From assembly GCA_964448935.1 (NCBI GenBank), contig CAYVBE010000219.1, forward strand, positions 1 through 6,658: a DNA stretch of 6,658 bases, read 5' to 3'. The position numbers and the translations under genes were made by a program. The notes beneath the pieces are model-generated. The model worked only from the letters and a program-made list of their open reading frames with translations. It was not told the origin of the DNA and searched no databases. Source of the DNA: CAYVBE01 sp964448935 (lineage in GTDB: Bacteria; Planctomycetota; Brocadiia; SM23-32). Below, piece by piece: positions 1 through 5,836 of this stretch. The first letter of the stretch is position 1, and the number at the start of each line of letters is the position of its first letter.

Positions 1-14
1 TGAAAACTTTTCGT

Positions 15-39
15 CTGAAAGCCCCCGAGAGGCCCTCAG
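15..39 (-). terminator. Candidate weak terminator hairpin after the transaldolase/membrane-protein operon
   Basis: Read on the minus strand, CTGAGGGCCT and GGGCTTTCAG can form a 10-bp stem (seven Watson-Crick pairs and three G-U wobbles) around the loop CTCGG. The wobbles mean it folds well only as minus-strand RNA, which fits a role at the 3' end of the operon that ends at 124. The T-rich stretch (AAAAGTTTT) begins several bases after the stem instead of directly behind it, so this is not a textbook intrinsic terminator. It lies about 85 bp past the stop codon. Confidence 0.25.
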
Positions 40-76
40 CCCCCGATTCAGGTCTCAAACTGCGGAAGTTGGACTA

Positions 77-117
77 ACACGGACGGCGGCTGGTTGGCGT
101 GCAGCAGTTGTCCGTGT
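77..117. repeat. Inverted repeat, 8-bp arms, just downstream of the membrane-protein gene
   Basis: ACACGGAC at 77-84 is the exact reverse complement of GTCCGTGT at 110-117, with 25 bp between the arms. It starts 7 bp beyond the stop codon of the membrane-protein gene. There is no T-run on either side, so at most it would be a 3'-end stabilising hairpin. The long loop keeps confidence low. The rest of 1-123 contains no open reading frame that I can support. Confidence 0.3.
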
Positions 118-123
118 CCGCGT

Positions 124-2136
124 TCAGATGGCGAACACCCGGTTGCCGTGGGCCCCGGTTATCAGGTCTATGGCCGCCCACAGGCCGCCGGCCATGAAGG
201 CACCCAGGACCAGGCCGATGAACAGCCGCCGCGCGATGCGGTAGGCGCGGTAGCCGCCGAACTTCACCACGAATCCCTTGATCAACCACGCCAGAAAGAC
301 CGAGAACCAGAAGTTGTAGACCATGTGCGTGTTGCAGACCAGGAAGCCGATGGGATGGATCGGCCACCAGAAGAACATCCGCTGCGCCATCGTCAGCAGC
401 GCCATGATCACCACGCCCGCGCCCGTCCATGCCAGACCCACGATGCTGGCCCCCTGCATCTGCGCCGTCACGCTGCTGTACCACCACCACGGCGACCGCG
501 AGGAGTTGACGATGAACCACGTCGCCAGGCTGTTGCCCCCGTGCCGATAGCCGGTCCAGATCACACACGCGCAGCCCACCAGGTAAGTAATCACCAGCAC
601 CAGCATCATGCCGCCGAACAGACCTCGCCGGTTCCGGGGCAGATACATGCCCTCCGACATGCCCACGGCGGGCGTCTGGCGCACATCCGCGTTCCAGAAC
701 TGGTATCCCAGCGCAGCGGCCTGCTCGTGGCGCAGGTTCGCGGTGCCGATGACGCTGTTGACGTACGGCCCCACGGACACGATGCTGCTCAGCGACGGCA
801 GGCCGACCTGGGCGATGATACGCGCCATGGTGTAGTAGAGCGCCAGGAAAAGGAACACGAACAGCAGCGCCACCGGAAGGCGCAGCCCGCTGTACATGAG
901 CCACACCACCATGACGATGCCGGAGACGAACATGGTGATGAACGCCCACCGGTAGGAGAGCGGTTCGCTGCTGTCGTAGTCGGCGTCGCCCCGACCCAAC
1001 GCGCAACGGACGGCCTGCTTCAGGTGCCCGCGGGCATACCACAGGCCGGCCCCCACGAAGACCAGCATCGCCCCCAGCACCATGTGCTGCAACTCCGCCG
1101 GGCCGCCGGCCCCCATCCTGGCCTGCATGCCCCAGCCCCGCGCCTCGATGGTGCGCCGCAGCAGCCAGGAGGTGAGCGTCAAGAACCAGACGCTGAACGC
1201 GATGCGGTTGGGGATCATGAACACCAGCCCGATCACGGCGATCTCCACCCAGAACCGCAACTGGTAGCCCTCGGCGAAGACCACGGTGTGGTCTATCCGG
1301 AGCCGGCCGGTCTTGTTGAACAGGTAGAACCGCAGCCCGATGACGCTGTGAAGGACCAGTGTGGTGATCAGCCCCACCCAGAACGCCTTGCTGCGGAAGA
1401 TCGAATTCTCGCCCGAAGGGTTGTTCAGGGCGCTGCAGAACTCGGCCGGTATCTGCACGATGGGGTAGCTCAGGTGCTCCCGCTCCATCCACTGCTTACG
1501 CATGATGACCATGATGGCGCCCAGGCAGGCGAAGACGGCCATCAGGTAGAGCCCCCACAGCAGCACCGGCCCCACCCAGGGCTGCCAGGGGATGGTCTGC
1601 CCGCCCGTCAGGCCCGTCCACCAGCGCTCAATGGCCACGGTCTCCCCGTTGGGGTCCAGCGGTGACATCCAGGACTTCAGGTGCGGCACCAGGTCCTGCT
1701 GCCAGCCGCTGTCCGGCGTGGCAAAGTAGTGGGCCGAGGACATCATCGGCACCAGGTGCACCACGCCGCCCGAGGTGACGATGGAGCCGGAGACGATCAT
1801 CAGGGCGGTCACGAACAGCAGTTCCTGCGTGCTCAGGCTGAACCGCCGCACCGCCCCGCGGTAGTCCGGCCCGCCCAGCCAGATCGCCAGGTGCGCCACA
1901 CCCATCGGCAACGCGTTCAGCAGCAGGAAGATCACGGCGATCAGGAAGGACGCGCCGCCGCTGTGGTAATCGGTGAACAGGTAGGAAGAGGCGAGGTAGA
2001 TGGTCAGATACGGCTCGAACAACCCGATGACGACGGCCATCAGGCAACCGATGACGATGCTACGCAGGGTGATGAATCCACGCGGCCTGGTCTCCGCCGG
2101 GTCTGCGGTCAGTTCCTGCCCTTCCGTCCGATCCAT
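124..2136 (-). CDS. Polytopic membrane protein, DUF6785/DUF6784-like (OPT-transporter-like)
   Basis: This 670-residue integral membrane protein has roughly 12-14 hydrophobic helices, approximately at residues 21-41, 62-86, 104-128, 187-212, 251-271, 296-325, 351-367, 397-416, 418-438, 508-528, 565-584, 592-618 and 636-659. The short hydrophilic N-terminus has no cleavable signal peptide. I recognise the overall pattern of the DUF6785 (N-terminal) plus DUF6784 (C-terminal) proteins, which are related to oligopeptide transporters (OPT). Supporting stretches are the loop ending EREHLSYPIVQIP (residues 218-230) and WWPIHPIGF (590-598). Transport is inferred from this resemblance, and no substrate is established. 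The soluble segment around 129-186 is Trp-rich and may form an extracytoplasmic loop. The ATG at 2136 is fixed by a strong Shine-Dalgarno. The gene follows the transaldolase gene by 36 bp on the same strand, so co-transcription is likely. Family assignment is from memory of sequence features, not a search. Confidence 0.8.
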   Translation of the reverse strand: MDRTEGQELTADPAETRPRGFITLRSIVIGCLMAVVIGLFEPYLTIYLASSYLFTDYHSGGASFLIAVIFLLLNALPMGVAHLAIWLGGPDYRGAVRRFSLSTQELLFVTALMIVSGSIVTSGGVVHLVPMMSSAHYFATPDSGWQQDLVPHLKSWMSPLDPNGETVAIERWWTGLTGGQTIPWQPWVGPVLLWGLYLMAVFACLGAIMVIMRKQWMEREHLSYPIVQIPAEFCSALNNPSGENSIFRSKAFWVGLITTLVLHSVIGLRFYLFNKTGRLRIDHTVVFAEGYQLRFWVEIAVIGLVFMIPNRIAFSVWFLTLTSWLLRRTIEARGWGMQARMGAGGPAELQHMVLGAMLVFVGAGLWYARGHLKQAVRCALGRGDADYDSSEPLSYRWAFITMFVSGIVMVVWLMYSGLRLPVALLFVFLFLALYYTMARIIAQVGLPSLSSIVSVGPYVNSVIGTANLRHEQAAALGYQFWNADVRQTPAVGMSEGMYLPRNRRGLFGGMMLVLVITYLVGCACVIWTGYRHGGNSLATWFIVNSSRSPWWWYSSVTAQMQGASIVGLAWTGAGVVIMALLTMAQRMFFWWPIHPIGFLVCNTHMVYNFWFSVFLAWLIKGFVVKFGGYRAYRIARRLFIGLVLGAFMAGGLWAAIDLITGAHGNRVFAI

Positions 2137-2140
2137 GCTG

Positions 2141-2147
2141 CCTCCTC
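2141..2147 (-). promoter_or_regulatory. Strong ribosome binding site of the membrane-protein gene
   Basis: The minus strand reads GAGGAGG followed by CAGC and then the ATG at 2136. This is a full anti-Shine-Dalgarno complement at a short 4-nt spacing. It fixes the start codon and indicates efficient independent translation within the presumed two-gene operon. A 5-bp inverted repeat (AAGTT-GT-AACTT, 2148-2159) lies immediately upstream and is probably too short to matter. Confidence 0.75.
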
Positions 2148-2172
2148 AAGTTGTAACTTCGGACGGGCGGGA

Positions 2173-3450
2173 TCAGTCCGCGGCCGAAACCACCTTCTGG
2201 ACCCTTTCGTCCATCGCCACCTGGTCGCTGTTGAAGCTGTTCCAGCCCGCCAGGTTCATCAGGCTGTCCAGCCCGACGGTGCCGTCGGCAAGCAGGTCGC
2301 TCCAGTTGCCCAGGTCCGGAATCTTGCCCTCGCGCGCGCTGGTCTCCACCTGCTCGTCCGTCCAGCGCACCAGGACGTCCCCGCAATCGTGTGCGTGGAA
2401 GAAATCCACCAGTTCGTCGGCGGTCAGATCGTCCACCGATTCGTTCTCCAGTGCATCCACGCACTCCACCAGCCGGTCGGGGATGTCCCACAGGGTGTTC
2501 AGCCCCACGGCCTCCCGGTCCACCTCGTCGTCCACCACCGGCTCGTAATCCTCGCCCGTGCGGTCGGTTATCTCGGCCGGCGGCACGGCCAGCTCCAGAA
2601 ACTCCCGAGCCACCCCGGGCGGCATGGTCATCACGTCCAGCCCGGCCAGGTCGGCCACCTGCCGCCCCGTCCGGAAACTGGCGCCGATCTGGCGGGTGGT
2701 CAGGCCCTCCCGGCTGCGCAGGCGGCGGACGGCGCGCTGGGAGGCCAGCGTGGCCTTCTCGCCCACGTAGCCTCCGCCGCCCAGGCCGTTGTCCGCCACA
2801 AAGCTGTTCAGCCGCCCCATGAACACGTTCACGAACGCCGGCCGCCCAACGCGCGCGATCAGATAGTTCTGCCGCGCCGAAAAACCCAGGGTGTGATTGA
2901 CGGGTATGCCCGCCCGGCTCACGCGCCGCGTGGCCAGCAGACCGGCGGGGCTGAACGGTATCTTGACGATGAACCGCTCGGGACATACCTCGTGCAGCCG
3001 GCGGGCGTAGTTCGCCGCCCCCTCCAGGTCGTTCGTCAGGTCGGTGTGTTCCTCCACCGAGACGTAGGCGTCAAACTCCTCCACCAGCTTCAGCCCGTGG
3101 CGGGCGTTCAGGATGAAGGCCAGCTCCAGCTTATGCTGCTGCTCGGTCAGGTCGGGATACTCGTCCAGCAGCTCCGAGGCCCGCACGATCAACCCGTCGT
3201 AGGTGCCCTTCTGCACCTCGCGGTTCAGCAGCGTGTTATTGGTGGTCAGCGCCTTGAACTCGCGCGTCCACATGCGGCGTATTTCGTCCACGTCGCCGGT
3301 GTCCAGCCACAGCTCTCCGCCCAGCCCCGCCAGGCTCTCCCAGTAGGGATTGGTGGAAAACTCGCCCGTCAACTCCCCGAAATGCGGCGTAAAGCCCTCC
3401 CGCACCAGTTCACGCACCTTCTCTCTGTACTCCGACCCGGACTCGATCAT
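2173..3450 (-). CDS. Transaldolase-family protein with acidic C-terminal extension
   Basis: This class I aldolase-fold enzyme has 425 residues. Transaldolase transfers a dihydroxyacetone unit between sugar phosphates in the non-oxidative pentose phosphate pathway, in the cytoplasm. Motifs appear in family order: LWLDTGDVDEI (residues 47-57, Asp50), ALTTNNTLL (67-75), SVEEHTDL (131-138), FIVKIPFSPAG (160-170) with Lys163 as predicted Schiff-base lysine, GIPVNHTLGFS (181-191), FVNVFMGRL (206-214) and IGASFRTGRQV (255-265). The barrel seems complete by about residue 295. Residues 300-425 are Asp/Glu-rich, and the protein is about 100 residues longer than E. coli TalB (about 317). An ATG at 3450 is chosen over the in-frame GTG at 3456, because the GTG overlaps the AGAGGTG ribosome binding site. 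The membrane-protein gene follows 36 bp downstream. The family is clear. The exact substrate is less so, since several positions differ from classic transaldolase (TTNNT in place of TTNPS, ASFRT in place of ASFRN), so a related sugar-phosphate aldolase is possible. Confidence 0.85.
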   Translation of the reverse strand: MIESGSEYREKVRELVREGFTPHFGELTGEFSTNPYWESLAGLGGELWLDTGDVDEIRRMWTREFKALTTNNTLLNREVQKGTYDGLIVRASELLDEYPDLTEQQHKLELAFILNARHGLKLVEEFDAYVSVEEHTDLTNDLEGAANYARRLHEVCPERFIVKIPFSPAGLLATRRVSRAGIPVNHTLGFSARQNYLIARVGRPAFVNVFMGRLNSFVADNGLGGGGYVGEKATLASQRAVRRLRSREGLTTRQIGASFRTGRQVADLAGLDVMTMPPGVAREFLELAVPPAEITDRTGEDYEPVVDDEVDREAVGLNTLWDIPDRLVECVDALENESVDDLTADELVDFFHAHDCGDVLVRWTDEQVETSAREGKIPDLGNWSDLLADGTVGLDSLMNLAGWNSFNSDQVAMDERVQKVVSAAD

Positions 3451-3453
3451 CGT

Positions 3454-3460
3454 CACCTCT
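3454..3460 (-). promoter_or_regulatory. Ribosome binding site that decides the transaldolase start
   Basis: The minus strand reads GGGGAGAGGTGACG and then ATG (3450). The AGAGG core sits 5 nt from the ATG. The alternative GTG start two codons earlier lies inside this purine-rich core and would have no properly spaced site of its own, so the ATG is preferred. Confidence 0.6.
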
Positions 3461-3498
3461 CCCCACTCTTACCTGAAGCGAACACCCTTCCCCACACC

Positions 3499-3527
3499 AC
3501 CATACCGCGCGCCGCTCCGTCACGCAA
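3499..3527 (-). promoter_or_regulatory. Candidate sigma70-type promoter for the transaldolase/membrane-protein operon
   Basis: On the minus strand TTGCGT (3527-3522) and TATGGT (3504-3499) are separated by 17 bp, and transcription would start near 3492, about 40 nt before the ATG. The -35 box matches consensus only in TTG and the -10 in four of six positions. It is the best candidate I see in the gap but is not strong. Read-through from topA is an alternative source of transcription. Confidence 0.3.
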
Positions 3528-3536
3528 CATCACGCA
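3520..3536. repeat. Direct repeat TCACGCA x2 at exactly 10-bp period
   Basis: TCACGCA occurs at 3520-3526 and again at 3530-3536, separated by ACA. The spacing places both copies on the same face of the helix, as in many tandem activator or repressor half-sites. The repeat overlaps the proposed -35 box of the transaldolase promoter. With only two 7-bp copies it may be chance. Confidence 0.3.
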
Positions 3537-3537
3537 G

Positions 3538-3610
3538 CGTCCCGCCCGCCCCCGACGCCCGCGCCGGTCAGGGGGCGCGGCAATCTCGCCGCTTCGCACC
3601 GGGCGGGACG
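3538..3610. repeat. 73-nt nested inverted repeat (structured intergenic element)
   Basis: The outer arms CGTCCCGCCCG (3538-3548) and CGGGCGGGACG (3600-3610) are perfect 11-bp reverse complements. Between them lies a second perfect 7-bp inverted repeat, CCGCGCC (3559-3565) and GGCGCGG (3574-3580), with an 8-nt loop. The transcript of either strand could fold into a GC-rich stem carrying an inner hairpin. No U-tract follows on either strand, so it is not a standard intrinsic terminator. It lies between the topA stop and the candidate transaldolase promoter, so it could slow or end topA read-through or act as a regulatory leader. Confidence 0.5.
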
Positions 3611-3677
3611 GCACTACGGATGTCGGAAACTCCATGGCCCAGGCAGCCCGGGTGGACCTGTGCGGCCGCGCATGTTT

Positions 3678-3697
3678 TTGTGCCGGAAGCTGCACAA
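3678..3697. repeat. Short hairpin downstream of topA
   Basis: TTGTGC (3678-3683) and GCACAA (3692-3697) form a perfect 6-bp inverted repeat with an 8-nt loop, starting 25 bp past the topA stop codon. On the topA transcript it is followed by A residues and not U residues, so it does not look like an intrinsic terminator. It may be a 3'-end hairpin or chance. Confidence 0.25.
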
Positions 3698-3722
3698 TCT
3701 GCGGAGAATACACGTCATTCGT

Positions 3723-5705
3723 CTAATTCTTGTTATCCTTCGGAACCTTGCACGTATTCTTGCACCGGGGAAACCCGCTGCAGCCCATGAAGGGGCCGTA
3801 TCGCCCCGTTCGCCGCACCATGGGCCGGCCGCACTTCTCGCACTTCATCCCGTCCGTGTCCGCGGCATCGTCGTCCACGGACGGGAAGTCGCGCGTGTTC
3901 TTGCACTCCGGGTAGCCGGTGCAGCCCAGGAACCTGCCGCCCTTCCGGCTGTATTTGACCTGCATGGGGCGCCCGCACTTTTCGCACTCGACCCGAGGGG
4001 CGTCATCGAGAACGAGTTTCATCTCCTTCCGCGCCCGCTCCAGGGCCTGCGCAAACTTGCCGTAGAAGCCCTCCAGCACGCGGCGCCAGTCGCGCTTGCC
4101 CTCCTCCACCGCGTCCAGCGCCGCCTCCATTCGGCTGGTGAAGGAGTAGTCCATCTCGCGGGGGAAGTGCTCGACCAGCAGGTCGGTGACCACCATCCCC
4201 AGGTCGGTGGGGATGAGCGTGCGTTTCTGCCGGCGCACGTAGTTGCGCTTCACCAGCGTCTGGATCGTGGGCGCGTAGGTGCTGGGCCGGCCGATGCCGC
4301 GCTTCTCCAGCTCCCGCACCAGCGAAGCCTCGGTGTAGCGGGCCGGCGGTTTCGTGAAGTGCTGCGTGGGCTCCAGCTCCAGCAACTCCAGCGCCCCGCC
4401 CTCTTGCAGCTCCGGCAGCACCTGATCGTCGGAGTCTTTGGAGGGCCGCAGCACCCGCTGATTGCCGTCGAAGATCATCTGCCGTCCTTTCGCCTCGAAC
4501 AGCGCGTCTGCCGCGCCGATCAGGGCGTTGCGCACCTTGAAGCGCGCGGGCACCATCTGGCTGGCCATAAAGCGCCGCCATATCAGATCGTAGAGCCTGC
4601 GCTGATCCTTGTTGAGATACCGCGCCACGTCCTCGGGGCGGCGGTTGACGTCTGTGGGCCGGATCGCCTCATGGGCGGCCTGTGCGCCTTTGGGGTTCTT
4701 GAAGTAGTTGGGTTTCGACGGCACGTACCGGTCGCCGTGCTCCCGGCCGATCAGCGCACGGCACGCGCCCAGGGCCTCCTTGGAGACTCGGGTGGAGTCC
4801 GTCCGCATGTAGGTGATCAGACCGACCTGCTCGCCGCCTATCCGCACGCCCTCGTAGAGTTGCTGGGCGAGGCGCATGGTGCGCGAGGCGCTGAGGCGCA
4901 GGCGATAGTTGGCCGAGCGCTGCAAGGTGCTGGTGATGAAGGGCGGATAGACGCGCGATTTGGACACCCGCTCGTCCACCGAGCGGACGATATAGTCGGC
5001 CTCCCGCAGCCGCTTGACCAGGGCCTCGGCCCCGTCCGCGTTGCGGATATTCGCCTCTTCGCCGGCGATTTTCGTCAGCTCCGCCTCGAACGCCGGAGGG
5101 CCCTCGGCGCGCTGCAGGCGGGCGGTGATCTTCCAGAACTCCTGCGGCTCGAAAGCGCGGCGCTCCCGCTCGCGCTCCACCACCAGCCGCAGGGCCACGC
5201 TCTGCACCCGCCCCGCGCTGAGCCGGCTGACCACCCTGTCACTGATCAGCGGGCTGAGCCGGTATCCCACGATGCGGTCCAGGATGCGCCGGGCCTGCTG
5301 GGCATCCACCAGGTCCCGGTTGATCCCCCGCGGGTGGGCGAACGCGCTTTTCACGGCGCCCCGCGTGATCTCGTTGAAGGTTACCCGCCTGATCCTGTCC
5401 GCCGGCACTTTCAGCAGGTGTTTCAGGTGCCACGCGATGGCCTCGCCCTCGCGGTCCGGGTCGGGAGCCAGGTAGATTTCCGGTGCGCTCTTCGCAGCCT
5501 GCCGCAGTTTTTTGACGATCTTCCCGCTGCCGCGCATCACCTTGTAGGTCGGCCGGAAGCCGTTCTCCACGTCCACACCGAAGTCCTTCGGCGGCAGGTC
5601 GCGCACGTGCCCCCTACACGACTGCACGCTGTAACCCTTTCCCAGATAACCGGCTATGGTCTTAGCCTTGGCGGCCGATTCGACGATGACGAGTTTCTGG
5701 CCCAT
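3723..5705 (-). CDS. topA: DNA topoisomerase I (type IA)
   Basis: This 660-residue enzyme relaxes negative supercoils by transient single-strand cleavage. The N-terminal TOPRIM domain shows LVIVES (residues 5-10, Glu9) and the acidic metal site APDPDREGE (80-88; Asp82, Asp84, Glu86). The type IA core has LSAGRVQSVALR (162-173), and the active-site segment GLITYMRTDSTR (295-306) has Tyr299 as predicted nucleophile. HEAIRPT (345-351) and GIGRPSTYAPTI (470-481) are also conserved. Two C4 zinc modules end the protein: Cys574/577/595/601 and Cys622/625/642/648, joined by an acidic linker. It is shorter than E. coli TopA (865), with a reduced C-terminal region. The ATG at 5705 is chosen because the protein then begins MGQKLVIVES like family members. 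The upstream in-frame GTG at 5744 lies beside the -10 box, near the predicted transcription start. The ribosome binding site (CAGGGC) is weak. Confidence 0.97.
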   Translation of the reverse strand: MGQKLVIVESAAKAKTIAGYLGKGYSVQSCRGHVRDLPPKDFGVDVENGFRPTYKVMRGSGKIVKKLRQAAKSAPEIYLAPDPDREGEAIAWHLKHLLKVPADRIRRVTFNEITRGAVKSAFAHPRGINRDLVDAQQARRILDRIVGYRLSPLISDRVVSRLSAGRVQSVALRLVVERERERRAFEPQEFWKITARLQRAEGPPAFEAELTKIAGEEANIRNADGAEALVKRLREADYIVRSVDERVSKSRVYPPFITSTLQRSANYRLRLSASRTMRLAQQLYEGVRIGGEQVGLITYMRTDSTRVSKEALGACRALIGREHGDRYVPSKPNYFKNPKGAQAAHEAIRPTDVNRRPEDVARYLNKDQRRLYDLIWRRFMASQMVPARFKVRNALIGAADALFEAKGRQMIFDGNQRVLRPSKDSDDQVLPELQEGGALELLELEPTQHFTKPPARYTEASLVRELEKRGIGRPSTYAPTIQTLVKRNYVRRQKRTLIPTDLGMVVTDLLVEHFPREMDYSFTSRMEAALDAVEEGKRDWRRVLEGFYGKFAQALERARKEMKLVLDDAPRVECEKCGRPMQVKYSRKGGRFLGCTGYPECKNTRDFPSVDDDAADTDGMKCEKCGRPMVRRTGRYGPFMGCSGFPRCKNTCKVPKDNKN

Positions 5706-5748
5706 GCTTTGCCCTGCCCGATTGGAGCCGTGTGGCGGACGCACTGAG

Positions 5749-5776
5749 TGTATAGCAGCCGGCGCGGAAAAGTCAA
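5749..5776 (-). promoter_or_regulatory. Sigma70-type promoter of topA
   Basis: On the minus strand TTGACT (5776-5771) and TATACA (5754-5749) are separated by 16 bp. Transcription would begin near 5742, giving a leader of about 37 nt before the ATG at 5705. Each box matches consensus in five of six (-35) or four of six (-10) positions. The placement rules out the GTG at 5744 as a useful start. Confidence 0.55.
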
Positions 5777-5787
5777 GCAGACCGGGT

Positions 5788-5817
5788 TTGACAGCCGCCG
5801 GAACGCCGGGCTACAAT
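5788..5817 (+). promoter_or_regulatory. Near-consensus sigma70-type promoter of the polysaccharide deacetylase gene
   Basis: A perfect -35 box TTGACA (5788-5793) is followed after 18 bp by TACAAT (5812-5817), which is five of six to the -10 consensus. Transcription would start near 5824, leaving a leader of only about 13 nt to the ATG at 5837, within which GGGGG could serve as ribosome binding site. It is divergent from the topA promoter, with 11 bp between the two -35 boxes. Confidence 0.6.
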
Positions 5818-5836
5818 GCGGTTATCGGGGGCGAAG

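Noticed and set aside
94..1665. Long plus-strand open frame (523 codons) opposite the membrane-protein gene
   Set aside because: It is antisense to a gene with clear membrane-helix periodicity. Its translation is an unstructured His/Gln/Pro/Arg-rich string typical of shadow frames in GC-rich DNA.
3453..3713. 86-codon minus-strand open frame filling the gap between topA and the transaldolase gene
   Set aside because: It starts at a GTG with no ribosome binding site, is rich in Arg, Gly and Pro as expected of GC-rich non-coding DNA, overlaps the transaldolase start and covers the nested inverted repeats. I see no domain or membrane segment.
1681..3726. 681-codon plus-strand open frame spanning the transaldolase gene and both flanking gaps
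   Set aside because: It runs antisense across a recognised enzyme and through the intergenic inverted repeats. Its composition is low in typical core residues, and no motif is recognisable.
5706..5744. Longer topA start at GTG 5744 adding 13 residues
   Set aside because: The extra residues precede the conserved MGQKLVIVES start, and the GTG sits next to the predicted -10 box, at or before the transcription start.
3660..5747. 695-codon plus-strand open frame opposite topA
   Set aside because: It is antisense to an unmistakable topoisomerase gene. The absence of stops follows from GC-rich codon usage on the other strand.
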